DNA of 64,000 nt from Pilimelia terevasa (GCF_014647915.1 NZ_BMQC01000014.1:1-64000), one strand, 5' to 3'; positions 36,531-45,447 are shown, counted from the first letter of the stretch. Numbers and translations: made by a program. Notes: generated from the sequence alone by a model not told the origin.

Positions 36531-37109
36531 TCACCAGCAGGTGCCGCAGACGCCGCCGCCGTCGGGGATCCCGGTCTCGTCGAACCGGTACCGGACCGGC
36601 GCCGGCCGCCCCACGTGGATCTGCGGCTCCGCGCCCTCGACCAGCACGACCCGCACGCCCCAGCAGTGCAGCGACACGCTGTCGGCGTGCAGGCACACGT
36701 GGTCCACGCCACCCGGGCCGAGATCCAGCAGCGTCGAGAACCGCCGCACCTCCCGCTCGTCGACGTACCGCTGGTACCCCATCCGGCTGGGCTGCGCCCC
36801 CGTCCGCGAGTGCATCCCGAACGCGTACCAGCTCCACGGCGACGCGTCCTCCAGCGCGGGCCGGCAGTGCCGGCTCCACCCGTCGAGCCGGATCCAGCCC
36901 GGGTTGTCGGGCGCGGGCACGACGGAGGTGAGGACACCGCTGTTGCCCTCCCGGGGCAGGCAGCCGAGGCCCGCGCCGCGCAACGCGGCGTCGGCCGGCC
37001 CCGCCGGGGCGGCCGCGACCCCGAGGGCGACGGCGAACCCCAGTGCCGCGCGCAGCCACCGCGCGCGGCGACCGGACGGTCGACCCTCGCCTGTGGACGG
37101 TGTCGTCAT
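36531..37109 (-). CDS. secreted protein of unknown function
   Basis: 192 residues with a signal peptide (basic start MTTPSTGEGRPSGRRARWLRAAL, hydrophobic core, cleavage near AGPADA/ALRGAG, about residue 41). The mature part is rich in Trp and has six cysteines, including CLP, HCRP, VCLHAD, HCWG and a terminal CGTCW, suggesting disulfides in the exported form. No family recognised. The C-terminus may be truncated by the frameshift described for the neighbouring tail. ATG start. The gene is isolated. Confidence 0.68.
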   Translation of the reverse strand: MTTPSTGEGRPSGRRARWLRAALGFAVALGVAAAPAGPADAALRGAGLGCLPREGNSGVLTSVVPAPDNPGWIRLDGWSRHCRPALEDASPWSWYAFGMHSRTGAQPSRMGYQRYVDEREVRRFSTLLDLGPGGVDHVCLHADSVSLHCWGVRVVLVEGAEPQIHVGRPAPVRYRFDETGIPDGGGVCGTCW

Positions 37110-37177
37110 TCCGGCAGGTTAGCAAGATCGCGCGAGCGCGGCGGCTCGGCGCCCGGCCCGGCCGTCCCCGCCGGCAC

Positions 37178-37918
37178 TCAGCGGTCCAGCGCCGCCACCA
37201 CGGGGCCGACGACCGTGACCGCGGGCGGTCGGATGCCGGCGGAGGCCGCCGCGGCCGCGACCGTGTCGAGGGTCGCGCGGACGGTCCGCTGCGCCGCCAG
37301 CGTGCCCTCCTGCACCACCGCCACGGGGGTGTCGGCCGGCCGGCCGTGGGCCCGCAGCACCGCGGCGATGGCCGCCAGGTTGCGCACCCCCATCAGCACC
37401 ACCAGCGTCCCCCGGAGCCGGGCCAGCGCGGGCCAGTCCACCAGGGACTCGGGGTGCTCGGGCGCCAGGTGTCCGGACACGACGGTGAACTCGTGGGCCA
37501 CCCCGCGGTGGGTCAGCGGCACCCCGGCCGCGGCCGGGACCGCGAGCGCGCTGCTGACGCCCGGGACGACGGTGACCGGTACCCCCGCCTCGGCGCAGGC
37601 CAGCAGCTCCTCCCCGCCGCGGCCGAAGACGTATGGGTCGCCGCCCTTGAGCCGGACCACCCGCAGGCCGGCGCGGGCCCGCTCGACGAGGGTCCGGTTG
37701 ATCTCCTCCTGGGCGACCGACGGGCCGTAGGGAATCTTGGACACGTCGACGATCTCCACGTCCGGCGCCAGCTCGTCCAGCAGCGGGCCGGGGACGAGGC
37801 GGTCCATGACGACGACCTGCGCCGCGCGCAGCAGCCGCAGGCCCTTGACCGTGATCAGTTCGGGGTCGCCCGGTCCCGCGCCGACGAGCGCGACCTCCCC
37901 GACCGGTACGCCGCTCAC
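37178..37918 (-). CDS. cobA: uroporphyrinogen-III C-methyltransferase
   Basis: 246 residues. SAM-dependent enzyme that makes precorrin-2, the branch point to cobalamin and sirohaem. The signature elements are VGAGPGDPELITVKG, the second glycine loop RLKGGDPYVFGRGGEE, PGVSSALAVPAAAGVPLTHRG and LVVLMGV. GTG at 37918 lies in a GTGA overlap with the stop of cobT, so it is the last gene of a coupled cobC-cobT-cobA operon. There is no fused CobA-HemD or CysG module. Confidence 0.95.
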   Translation of the reverse strand: MSGVPVGEVALVGAGPGDPELITVKGLRLLRAAQVVVMDRLVPGPLLDELAPDVEIVDVSKIPYGPSVAQEEINRTLVERARAGLRVVRLKGGDPYVFGRGGEELLACAEAGVPVTVVPGVSSALAVPAAAGVPLTHRGVAHEFTVVSGHLAPEHPESLVDWPALARLRGTLVVLMGVRNLAAIAAVLRAHGRPADTPVAVVQEGTLAAQRTVRATLDTVAAAAASAGIRPPAVTVVGPVVAALDR

Positions 37919-38985
37919 TTCTCGGTCACACCCGCGCTGTCGAAGGTGGCGACCTCGCGCAGCGCCCGGACCGCCGCCGCGACCACCGGCAGGGCCAGGA
38001 CGGCGCCGGTGCCCTCGCCCAGGCGCAGCCCCAGGTCCAGCACCGGCGCGAGCCCCAGGTGGGCGAGCGCGACGCCGGCCCCCGGCTCGACGGACAGGTG
38101 CCCGGCGACCATCGCGTCCACGGCGGCCGGCGCGAGCGCGGCGGCGGCCAGCGCGGCGGCGGCGGCGATGACGCCGTCGACCACGACCGGAACCCGGCGG
38201 GCGGCCGCGGCGAGCAGGTACCCCGCCAGCGCCGCGTGCTCCAGGCCGCCGACCGCCGCCAGGACCCCCACCGGGTCGGCCGGGTCGGGCCGGTGCCGCG
38301 CCAGCGCGGCGGCGACGACCTCGACCTTGCGGGCGTACGTGGCGTCGTCCACGCCGGTACCCCGACCGGTCACCGCGCCCGGCGCCGTCCCGGTGAACGC
38401 GGCGACCAGCGCCGCCGAGGGCGTCGTGTTGGCGATGCCCATGTCGCCGCAGAGCAGGATCCGGGCGCCGCCGTCGCACAGCTCGCCGGCGACCGTGATG
38501 CCCGCGGCCAGCGCCTGGACGGCCTCGTCCCGGGACATCGCCGGTCCGGTCAGCAGGTTGCCGGTACCGGGGCGGACCCGCAGGTCGCGCAGGTCGGGCG
38601 CCGCGGGCAGTGGGCCGGCCACCCCGACGTCGACCACCGTCACCGCAGCGCCGACCTGCCGGGCGAACGCGTTGACGACGGCGCCCCCGGCGAGGAAGTT
38701 GGCGACCATCTGGCCGGTCACCTCCTGCGGCCACGGCGTGACGCCCGCGGCGTGGACGCCGTGGTCCCCGGCGAAGATCGCGAGGGCGGCCGGCTCGGGC
38801 AGCGGCGGCGGGCAGACGCCCGCGATGCCGGCCAGGCGCACGGAGAGGTCCTCCAGGGCGCCGAGCGAGCCCGGCGGCTTGGTCAGCCGCGCCTGCCGCT
38901 GCCGGGCGGCCGCCATGGCCGCGGCGTCGGCGGGCCGGACGGCGGCCACCGTCGCGGCCACCCGCTCCTCGAACGATCCGGTCAC
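37915..38985 (-). CDS. cobT: nicotinate-nucleotide--dimethylbenzimidazole phosphoribosyltransferase
   Basis: 356 residues. Makes alpha-ribazole phosphate for the lower ligand of cobalamin. It shows LTKPPGSLGALEDL, AIFAGDHGVHAAGVTPWPQEVTGQMVANF, LLCGDMGIANTTPSAAL and a C-terminal HLSVEPGAGVALAHLGL that carries the catalytic Glu region. GTG at 38985 has AGGAG 6 bases upstream and overlaps the cobC stop. The Ala-rich stretch IAAAAALAAAALAPAAV is unusually repetitive but in frame. Confidence 0.95.
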   Translation of the reverse strand: MTGSFEERVAATVAAVRPADAAAMAAARQRQARLTKPPGSLGALEDLSVRLAGIAGVCPPPLPEPAALAIFAGDHGVHAAGVTPWPQEVTGQMVANFLAGGAVVNAFARQVGAAVTVVDVGVAGPLPAAPDLRDLRVRPGTGNLLTGPAMSRDEAVQALAAGITVAGELCDGGARILLCGDMGIANTTPSAALVAAFTGTAPGAVTGRGTGVDDATYARKVEVVAAALARHRPDPADPVGVLAAVGGLEHAALAGYLLAAAARRVPVVVDGVIAAAAALAAAALAPAAVDAMVAGHLSVEPGAGVALAHLGLAPVLDLGLRLGEGTGAVLALPVVAAAVRALREVATFDSAGVTEK

Positions 38986-40115
38986 GCGGCACTCCTGATG
39001 GTCTCTGTCAGCACGGCGACGAACGCATCCGTCGTGGCAGTGTCCCGCACCGCCACGCGCAGCCAGTCGGCGCCCAGCCCGGGGAAGGTGTCCCCCCGCC
39101 GCACCGCCCACCCGCGCTCCCGCAGCGCCAGCCGGATCCGGTCCGCGCCGGCACACCGGATCAGGACGAACGCGCTGGCGGGGTGCCCGGCGACCCCGAC
39201 GCCCGGGACGCCGCGCAGGCCCGCGACCAGGTGCGCCCGCGCGGCGGCCAGCTCCGCGGCGAGCACGCGCTCCGCGGCGACGGCGGCGGGCGTCGCGCAG
39301 GCCGCGGCCGCGGCGCAGGCGGGGCCGGAGACCGACCACCGCGGCTGGGCGTCGGCGAGCGCCGCCAGCAGGTCCGGCTCGCCGAGGACGTAGCCGACCC
39401 GCAGCCCGGCCAGCCCCCACGTCTTGGTGAGGCTGCGCACGACCAGCAGGCCCGGCAGGTCCCGCCGCCCGGCCAGCGACTCCGGCTCGCCGTCCGCCGG
39501 CGGCCCGGCGGCGGACGGCCCGGCGGCGGGCGGCCTGGGGGCGGGCGGCCCGGGGGTCGGGCCGGCGGGCCGGCAGGTGGTGTCGGCGAAGGCCTCGTCG
39601 ACGACGAGGATCCGGCCGGGGCGGGCCAGCGCGGCCACCGCCGCCGCGGGGTGCAGCACCGACGTGGGGTTGGTGGGGTTGCCGAGCACGACGAGGTCCG
39701 CGGAGGCCGGGACGCGGTCGGGGTCGAGGGCGAAGTCCTCGTCCGGGTGCAGCAGGAGCCGGTCCACGGGGTGCCCGGCCTGGCGCAGCGCGCGCTCCGG
39801 CTCGGTGAACTGCGGGTGCACGACCACGGCGTGGCGGGGGCGCGCGGTACGCGCCAGGAGCACGAAAGCTTCGGCCGCACCCGCGGTCAGCAACGCCTCG
39901 TTAGGAGGTCTAGCGTGCCGCCGCGCCAGCGCGTCGCGGGCGGGACGCGGGTCAGGGTAGCTGGCGAGGCGCGCCAGCGACGCGGCGATCGACGCGGCCA
40001 GCCACGCCGGCGGGCCGGGTCGGACGTTGACGGCCAGGTCCACCAGTCCGGGACCGACCTCGGCGTCGCCGTGGTGGTCCAGATCCGGCCCGACCGTGTA
40101 CTCCGGCTCGGTCAT
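38982..40115 (-). CDS. cobC: PLP-dependent aminotransferase-like protein of cobalamin synthesis (CobC/CobD type)
   Basis: 377 residues. Fold-type I PLP protein of the histidinol-phosphate aminotransferase family, here beside cobT and cobA, so it likely acts as threonine-phosphate decarboxylase or the CobC partner for the aminopropanol arm. Lys in RSLTKTWGLAGLRVGYV should bind PLP, and LGNPTNPTSV and VVDEAFAD are family motifs. A 35-residue Pro/Ala/Gly insert (around residues 180-215) separates the DEAFADT strand from the rest and is encoded by near-tandem repeats. ATG at 40115 has GGGAGG 5 bases before it. Confidence 0.88.
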   Translation of the reverse strand: MTEPEYTVGPDLDHHGDAEVGPGLVDLAVNVRPGPPAWLAASIAASLARLASYPDPRPARDALARRHARPPNEALLTAGAAEAFVLLARTARPRHAVVVHPQFTEPERALRQAGHPVDRLLLHPDEDFALDPDRVPASADLVVLGNPTNPTSVLHPAAAVAALARPGRILVVDEAFADTTCRPAGPTPGPPAPRPPAAGPSAAGPPADGEPESLAGRRDLPGLLVVRSLTKTWGLAGLRVGYVLGEPDLLAALADAQPRWSVSGPACAAAAACATPAAVAAERVLAAELAAARAHLVAGLRGVPGVGVAGHPASAFVLIRCAGADRIRLALRERGWAVRRGDTFPGLGADWLRVAVRDTATTDAFVAVLTETIRSAA

Positions 40116-40200
40116 GGGCGCCTCCCGTGGTCGCCCCATCATCCCCTCCGCGTCACCCCCGCGGTACCTCCACCACCCCCTGTTGGTCGATTCACACCTC

Positions 40201-40229
40201 TTGGACGGTTTCTCCTGTGCGGATATGGT
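40201..40229 (+). promoter_or_regulatory. promoter of the penicillin-binding protein gene
   Basis: TTGGAC (40201-40206), 17 bases, then TATGGT (40224-40229), a good actinobacterial housekeeping promoter. Transcription would begin near 40236, 14 bases before the GTG at 40250. This supports that start over upstream in-frame codons. The leader then contains ACATAC-TTTCT-GTATGT. Confidence 0.65.
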
Positions 40230-40249
40230 CGTTGACATACTTTCTGTAT

Positions 40250-42397
40250 GTGTTCACCCGCGCCTTGGCCTCGCTTCGGATCAGTTCCCACGTCCTGCGT
40301 ACGGGCGTCATAGCCGGCGTCGCGCTGGCCGCCGTCGCCTACCCGATCGCCGCGGTCGGCGGGCTGGCGCTGAAGGCCGGCGCCGAGAAGCTGGACGCGC
40401 TGCCCCGCGAGATGCACATCACCTCGCCGGCCCAGACCACGTACGTCTACGCGGCCGACGGCAAGACGCTGGTGACGATGTTCTACGAGGAGCACCGGCG
40501 GTACACCTCGATCACCAAGATGTCGCCGTACATGCGGCAGGCGATCCTGGCCGCCGAGGACAACCGGTTCTACGAGCACGGCGGCGTCGACCCCAAGGGC
40601 GTGGCCCGGGCGTTCGTCGCCAACCAGCAGGCCGGCGGTGTCTCGCAGGGGGCGTCGACGCTCACCATGCAGTACGTGCGGATGGCCCTGCGCGACGGCG
40701 CCCGCACGCCGCACGAGGTGCTGGCCGCCACCGAGCAGACCAGCGGCCGCAAGGTCCGGGAGATGCGGCTGGCGCTGCTGCTGGAGAAGAAGCTGAACAA
40801 GGACCAGATCCTGGAGCGGTACCTCAACGCCGCGTACTTCGGGCACCGGGCGTTCGGCGTCTTCGCCGCCTCGGAGGTCTTCTTCTCCAAGTCGCCCCGC
40901 GACCTGACCCTGGTCGAGGCCGCCACGCTCGCCGGCCTGGTGCAGGCGCCGTCGGCGTACGACCCGGCGGCGCACAACCGCAAGGCCGCCGCGACCCGGC
41001 GCAACTACGTGATCGACCGGATGGCGGCGCTGCACTTCATCACCCCGCAGCAGGCGGCCCAGTCGAAGAAGCAGCCGATCGTGCTCAAGCTGACCGACCC
41101 GCCCAACGACTGCACGTCGATCCCGAAGTCGCACAACGACTGGGGCTTCTACTGCGACTTCTTCAAGGGCTGGTGGCTCAACAACCCGGCGTTCGGCAGC
41201 AACCCGGCCGACCGGGAGGACAACCTGCGCCGCGGCGGCTACCGGATCACCCTGGCGCTGGACCCGACGCTGCAGGCCCGCACCCAGCGGCACGTGCTCA
41301 ACAAGCAGGAGGCGCGCAGCAAGTTCGCGCACGGGGTCGTCGCGGTCCAGCCGGGCACCGGGCGGGTGCGGGCGATGGGCGTCAACCGGGTGTACTCGCT
41401 GGACCAGGACGGCAACGGCGAGCACAGCGACCCGGGCAAGCGGGGCGAGGCGCGCGGCAACTACCCGAACACGGTGAACAAGCTGCTCGGCGGCGGCGAC
41501 CTGCCCGGGTACCAGGCCGGTTCGACGTTCAAGATGTTCACGATGCTCGCCGCCCTCGACCGGGGCATGAGCCTGGACACGAGCTTCTACGCGCCGTACA
41601 AGTACCGGTCGAAGTACCACACCGGGTGGAATGACCCGAAGTCCTGCGGCGGGCGGTGGTGCCCGTCGAACGCGAGCAAGGGCATGACCGGTACCCAGAC
41701 CATGTGGTCGGGCTTCGGCAAGTCGGTGAACACGTACTTCGTCCAGCTCGAACAGAAGGTCGGCGCCGAGCGCGCGGTCCGCATGGCGGAGAAGCTGGGC
41801 CTCCAGTGGCGGACGGACATCGACCAGCAGCAGGCGTCCCCCGCCAAGGCCGACACCTGGGGCGCCTTCACCCTCGGCGTCGCCGACACCACGCCGCTGG
41901 AGATGGCCAACGCGTACGCGACCATCGGCGCGGAGGGCGTGTACTGCAAGCCGCTGCCGGTCCTCAGCGTCAAGCGGACGACGGGCGCGGACCTGGCCAA
42001 GCAGGGCGTGAAGGTGGCCGCGCCGCAGTGCCACCGGGTGTTCAGCCAGGACGTGGCGCGCGCCGCCTCGGACGCCGCGAGCTGCGTCACGGGCTCCGGC
42101 GCGCAGCGCGGCGGGTGCGGCGGCTGGTCGACGGCCCCGGAGGTGCGCGGCATCGTCGGGCGGCCCGTGGCCGGCAAGACCGGCACCACCGACAACACCC
42201 GGGCGGCCTGGTTCGTCGGCTACACCCCGCAGCTCGCGGCGGCCAGCTTCATCGCCGACCCCGACAACCCGTTCAACAACGTCGGCGACTGGAACTCCTG
42301 GAAGCCCATCCAGACCGCGGCGCAGACCCTGCGCGACGGCCTGGCGGGCGCCCGGACGGTCAACTTCCGGCCGCCGTCGCGGGACATCGTCTACTGA
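40250..42397 (+). CDS. bifunctional penicillin-binding protein (transglycosylase/transpeptidase)
   Basis: 715-residue class A PBP that polymerises and cross-links peptidoglycan. It has a short cytosolic tail, a membrane anchor (VLRTGVIAGVALAAVAYPIAAVGGLAL), a GT51 domain (ILAAEDNRFYEHGGVDPKG with catalytic Glu, GASTLTMQYVRMAL, KKLNKDQILERYLNAAYFG) and a transpeptidase domain with SxxK in AGSTFKMF, SxN in GKSVNTYF and KTG in AGKTGTTDN. GTG at 40250 fits the promoter just upstream and the family N-terminus. The ribosome-binding site is absent or weak, suggesting a near-leaderless transcript. Confidence 0.93.
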   Translation: MFTRALASLRISSHVLRTGVIAGVALAAVAYPIAAVGGLALKAGAEKLDALPREMHITSPAQTTYVYAADGKTLVTMFYEEHRRYTSITKMSPYMRQAILAAEDNRFYEHGGVDPKGVARAFVANQQAGGVSQGASTLTMQYVRMALRDGARTPHEVLAATEQTSGRKVREMRLALLLEKKLNKDQILERYLNAAYFGHRAFGVFAASEVFFSKSPRDLTLVEAATLAGLVQAPSAYDPAAHNRKAAATRRNYVIDRMAALHFITPQQAAQSKKQPIVLKLTDPPNDCTSIPKSHNDWGFYCDFFKGWWLNNPAFGSNPADREDNLRRGGYRITLALDPTLQARTQRHVLNKQEARSKFAHGVVAVQPGTGRVRAMGVNRVYSLDQDGNGEHSDPGKRGEARGNYPNTVNKLLGGGDLPGYQAGSTFKMFTMLAALDRGMSLDTSFYAPYKYRSKYHTGWNDPKSCGGRWCPSNASKGMTGTQTMWSGFGKSVNTYFVQLEQKVGAERAVRMAEKLGLQWRTDIDQQQASPAKADTWGAFTLGVADTTPLEMANAYATIGAEGVYCKPLPVLSVKRTTGADLAKQGVKVAAPQCHRVFSQDVARAASDAASCVTGSGAQRGGCGGWSTAPEVRGIVGRPVAGKTGTTDNTRAAWFVGYTPQLAAASFIADPDNPFNNVGDWNSWKPIQTAAQTLRDGLAGARTVNFRPPSRDIVY

Positions 42398-42404
42398 CGC
42401 CCGC

Positions 42405-42440
42405 GGTCGCCGCCGGCCTCAGCGCAGGTCGGCGGCGACC
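42405..42440. terminator. hairpin at the convergent ends of the PBP and GNAT genes
   Basis: Inverted repeat GGTCGCCGCCG (42405-42415) and its complement (42430-42440). The right arm lies inside the last codons of the acetyltransferase gene. The position between convergent genes fits a bidirectional terminator. Confidence 0.45.
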
Positions 42441-42985
42441 ATCGACCAGACCTCCAGGTCCACCCGGCCGCTGTGGGTGAAGCCGGCGTCGCGCAGCAGG
42501 CCCTCGTACGAGAACCCCGCCTTCTCGACCACCCGCCGCGACGCCAGGTTGCCCGGCGCCACCCGCACCTCGACCCGGTGGAAGCCGTGCTCCAGCACCA
42601 GCGCGACCGTCAGCGCGTCCAGCGCCTCGGCGGCCAGCCCGAACCCGCGCACGTCGCTGGCGACGGCGCAGCTCAGCTCCGTGGAGCGGGCGCCCCAGTC
42701 GGTGCGCTTGGCCCAGACGCAGCCGACCACCCGGTCGTCCTCCCGGCGCACCACCGCGTAGTGGTCGCCGGCCCCGGCGTCGCGGCGCTCGTCGGCCAGC
42801 TCGGTGCACCAGGCCAGGCCCTCCGCGCGGTCGAAGCCGGCGGAGAACGGCAGCCAGCGCTGGGTCAGCTTGTCGGCGAACACGGCGGCGATCGCGGCCG
42901 CGTCCTCCTCCACCACGCGGCGCACGTGCAGCCGCGGCGCGGAGACCGTCAACAGCGGGAACCGGCGGACCGCGATCCGGGTCAC
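42419..42985 (-). CDS. GNAT-family N-acetyltransferase
   Basis: 188 residues, RimJ/RimL-like. The acetyl-CoA fold is seen in LSCAVASDVRGFGLAAEALDALTVALVLEHGFHRVEVRVAPGNLASRRVVEKAGFSYEGLLRD, where VRGFGLA is the R/Q-x-x-G-x-A pyrophosphate loop (here RGFGLA) and the tail NLASRRVVEKAGF is characteristic. The substrate may be a ribosomal protein or a small amine. The GTG start at 42985 follows a GAGGTGG site. Confidence 0.88.
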   Translation of the reverse strand: MTRIAVRRFPLLTVSAPRLHVRRVVEEDAAAIAAVFADKLTQRWLPFSAGFDRAEGLAWCTELADERRDAGAGDHYAVVRREDDRVVGCVWAKRTDWGARSTELSCAVASDVRGFGLAAEALDALTVALVLEHGFHRVEVRVAPGNLASRRVVEKAGFSYEGLLRDAGFTHSGRVDLEVWSMVAADLR

Positions 42986-43142
42986 AACCACCTCGCTCGA
43001 TCGGTGCGCGAACGCTCCGGGCGGAGCGCCGGGTGGGGACAATACCGGCTGTTCCCGGCCGCCGCGCCGACCGCCCGGGGCCGACCGGGGTGGTGCGGAT
43101 CACAGCGGGAGCCGCGGCGGGCGGGCAGGTTAGCCTCGGCGG

Positions 43143-43949
43143 GTGTACCGGTTCCTGCTGAGCCCGCGGTGGCTCGGATACGCCGCGCTGACCGTGCTCG
43201 CCTCGGCACTCATGGTGCTCGCCGGGGTGTGGCAGTACGAGCGCTACGCCCAGCGGACGGCCAGCAACGCCCGCGTCGCCGCCGCCGAGGCCACCGTCCC
43301 CGCCCCGGTGGCCGCCGTGCTGCCCGTTCCCGGCGCCGCGGCCGGCGCGGTCGGAGCGGCCCCGCCCGCGGCCCGGCAGTGGGCGCGCGTCACCGCCACC
43401 GGCCGCTACGACGCCGCCCACCAGGTCCTGGTGCGCGGCCGCAACCGGGACGGCGCCCGCGGCTTCGAGGTCCTGACCCCGCTGCGGCTCCCCGGCGGCG
43501 CCGGCCTGCTCGTGGACCGCGGCTGGATCGCCGCCGTCGGCGGCGACGCGCGCGCCCGCCCCGCGGTACCGCCGCCCCCGCCCGGCGAGGTGACCGTCGT
43601 CGGGCGGGTCGCGCCGCCGGAGTCCGGCGCGGGGCCGGTCGACCGGGTCGACGGGCGCCCCGAGGTGCGCCGGATCTCCCCGGCGCACCTGGCGCCGCTG
43701 CTGCCGTACCCCACCTTCGGGGCGTACCTGCTGCGCGACGCCGACTCCCCCGACCCGGGCGGCGACCCGCTGGCGGCGGTGGAGTCGCCGCGGCAGCGCA
43801 CCTGGCAGAACGCCGGGTACGTGGTCCAGTGGTGGCTGTTCGCAGTGATGACCTGGGTGGGCTTCGTCTGGCTGGTCCGCCGGGAGGCCCACGCGCCGCC
43901 GCGCCCGGCGCCGCCGTCCCCGGCGCCCGCTCCGGCACCGGCCCGCTGA
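43143..43949 (+). CDS. SURF1 family protein (cytochrome oxidase assembly)
   Basis: 268 residues with an N-terminal helix (SPRWLGYAALTVLASALMVLAGVWQYERY, about 7-35) and a C-terminal helix (YVVQWWLFAVMTWVGFVWLVRRE, about 223-245) and a periplasm-facing middle domain beginning RVTATGRYDAAHQVLVRGRNRDGARGFEVLTPL, as in actinobacterial SURF1 proteins that help insert haem a into the terminal oxidase. The Pro/Ala-rich tail is probably unstructured. GTG start. It is monocistronic here. Confidence 0.9.
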   Translation: MYRFLLSPRWLGYAALTVLASALMVLAGVWQYERYAQRTASNARVAAAEATVPAPVAAVLPVPGAAAGAVGAAPPAARQWARVTATGRYDAAHQVLVRGRNRDGARGFEVLTPLRLPGGAGLLVDRGWIAAVGGDARARPAVPPPPPGEVTVVGRVAPPESGAGPVDRVDGRPEVRRISPAHLAPLLPYPTFGAYLLRDADSPDPGGDPLAAVESPRQRTWQNAGYVVQWWLFAVMTWVGFVWLVRREAHAPPRPAPPSPAPAPAPAR

Positions 43950-43957
43950 CCGCGCTC

Positions 43958-43977
43958 GCGGGCCGGTGCCGGCCCGC
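43958..43977. terminator. hairpin after the SURF1 gene
   Basis: Perfect 9-bp arms GCGGGCCGG and complement with a 2-base loop, 8 bases past the stop. A near-copy of the block CGCTCGCGGGCC-GTGCCGGCCC returns about 70 bases downstream (44024-44046), so the convergent gap before the M20 peptidase holds a duplicated hairpin. Confidence 0.6.
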
Positions 43978-44052
43978 TGGCACTCCCGGGCCGGCAGCCG
44001 GACCGGCCGGTAGCGGACCGCTGACGCTCGCGGGCCGTGCCGGCCCCCGGGG

Positions 44053-45447
44053 TCAGGTGCCGGGCGTCGCCGAGGACGCCGGCTGCGGCGCCGCCGCGGC
44101 GGCGGGGCGCAGCGCGTGCAGCAGGAGCGCCTCGGCCAGGCAGGCGCGGTGGAACTCCGCCAGGTGCAGGCTCTCGTTCGGGCCGTGCGCCGCCGACTGG
44201 GGGTCCTCGACGCCGGTGACCAGGATCGCCGCGTCGGGGAACATCTCCTGGAAGGTGGCGATGAACGGAATCGACCCGCCGACGCCGATGTCGACCGGGT
44301 CCACGCCGTCCCACGCCGACCGGAACGCCGCGCGCACCGCGTCGTAGACCGGACCGCGGGCGTCGATGACGCACGGCGCGCCGTCCTGCTCCAGGGTCAC
44401 CGTCGGCCGCACCCCCCACGGCGCGTGCCGCTCCAGGTGCGCGCACAGCGCCGCGTACGCGGCCTTCGGGTCCTGCCCGGGCGCCAGCCGGAGGTTGATC
44501 TTCGCGCGCGCGGCGGGGACCAGCGCGTTGGGGGCGCCCTCGGTGGACGGGGCGTCGATGCCGAGCACCGCGACCGACGGCTTGGTCCACAGCCGGTCCA
44601 CCAGCCGCCCGGTACCGATGAACTCCAGTCCGCCGACCACGCCGGCCTCGCGGCGCAGCCGCTCCCCGGGCAGGTCCAGCGGCGCCGCCGCGGTTGCCGT
44701 CAGGCCCTCGACAGCGACGTCGCCGGCCTCGTCGTGCAGGCTGGCGATCAGCCGCGACAGGACCGTCAGGGCGTCGGGGATCGGCCCGCCGAACATGCCC
44801 GAGTGGACCGCCGACTCCAGCACCCGGACCTCGACGAAGCAGTTCACGATCCCGCGCAGCGAGGTGGTCAGGGCGGGCACCCCGATGTCCCAGTTGCCCG
44901 AGTCCGCGATCACGATGACGTCCGCCGCGAGGGTCTCGCGGTGCGCGGCGAGCAGCGGCTCCAGGGATTCGGAACCGTACTCCTCCTCGCCCTCGACGAA
45001 GACCACCACGCCGACCGGCAGGTCGGGGCCGAGGGCCCGCAGGGCGGCCACGTGCACCATGATGCCGGCCTTGTCGTCGGCTGCGCCCCGCGCGTACAGC
45101 CGGCCGTTGCGCTCGGTCGGCGTGAACGGGTCGCTGTCCCACAGCGCGGTGTCGCCGGTGGGCTGCACGTCGTGGTGGGCGTAGAGCAGCACCGTCGGCG
45201 CGCCGGGCGGACCCGGGCGGCGGCCGATGACGGCGGGCTGGCCGCCCGCACGGACGATCTCCACCGCGAGGCCGCAGCCGCGCAGCAGGGCGGCCGTGGC
45301 CTCGGCGCTGCGGTCGAGTTCGTTGTGGTCGAAGCCCGGGAAGGCGATGCCGGGGATGCGGATCAGGCGCTCCAGGTCCGCCCGGACGCCGGGCAGCTCA
45401 CGCGCGATCGCGGCGCGCACGTCGGTGTCGCTCGTCGGTGGGGTCAT
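44053..45447 (-). CDS. M20/M25/M40 family dipeptidase/deacylase-like metallohydrolase
   Basis: 464 residues. Zinc-dependent hydrolase of the M20 group, probably a dipeptidase. Zinc ligands are visible in order: YAHHDVQPTGD (His), GAADDKAGIMV (bridging Asp), EGEEEYGSES (catalytic Glu and ligand) and the C-terminal AAHGPNESLHLAEF. The lid/dimerisation insert lies around residues 200-320. It starts with ATG at 45447 and is separated by 53 bases from cobQ on the same strand. No pathway link to cobalamin is evident. Confidence 0.9.
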   Translation of the reverse strand: MTPPTSDTDVRAAIARELPGVRADLERLIRIPGIAFPGFDHNELDRSAEATAALLRGCGLAVEIVRAGGQPAVIGRRPGPPGAPTVLLYAHHDVQPTGDTALWDSDPFTPTERNGRLYARGAADDKAGIMVHVAALRALGPDLPVGVVVFVEGEEEYGSESLEPLLAAHRETLAADVIVIADSGNWDIGVPALTTSLRGIVNCFVEVRVLESAVHSGMFGGPIPDALTVLSRLIASLHDEAGDVAVEGLTATAAAPLDLPGERLRREAGVVGGLEFIGTGRLVDRLWTKPSVAVLGIDAPSTEGAPNALVPAARAKINLRLAPGQDPKAAYAALCAHLERHAPWGVRPTVTLEQDGAPCVIDARGPVYDAVRAAFRSAWDGVDPVDIGVGGSIPFIATFQEMFPDAAILVTGVEDPQSAAHGPNESLHLAEFHRACLAEALLLHALRPAAAAAPQPASSATPGT

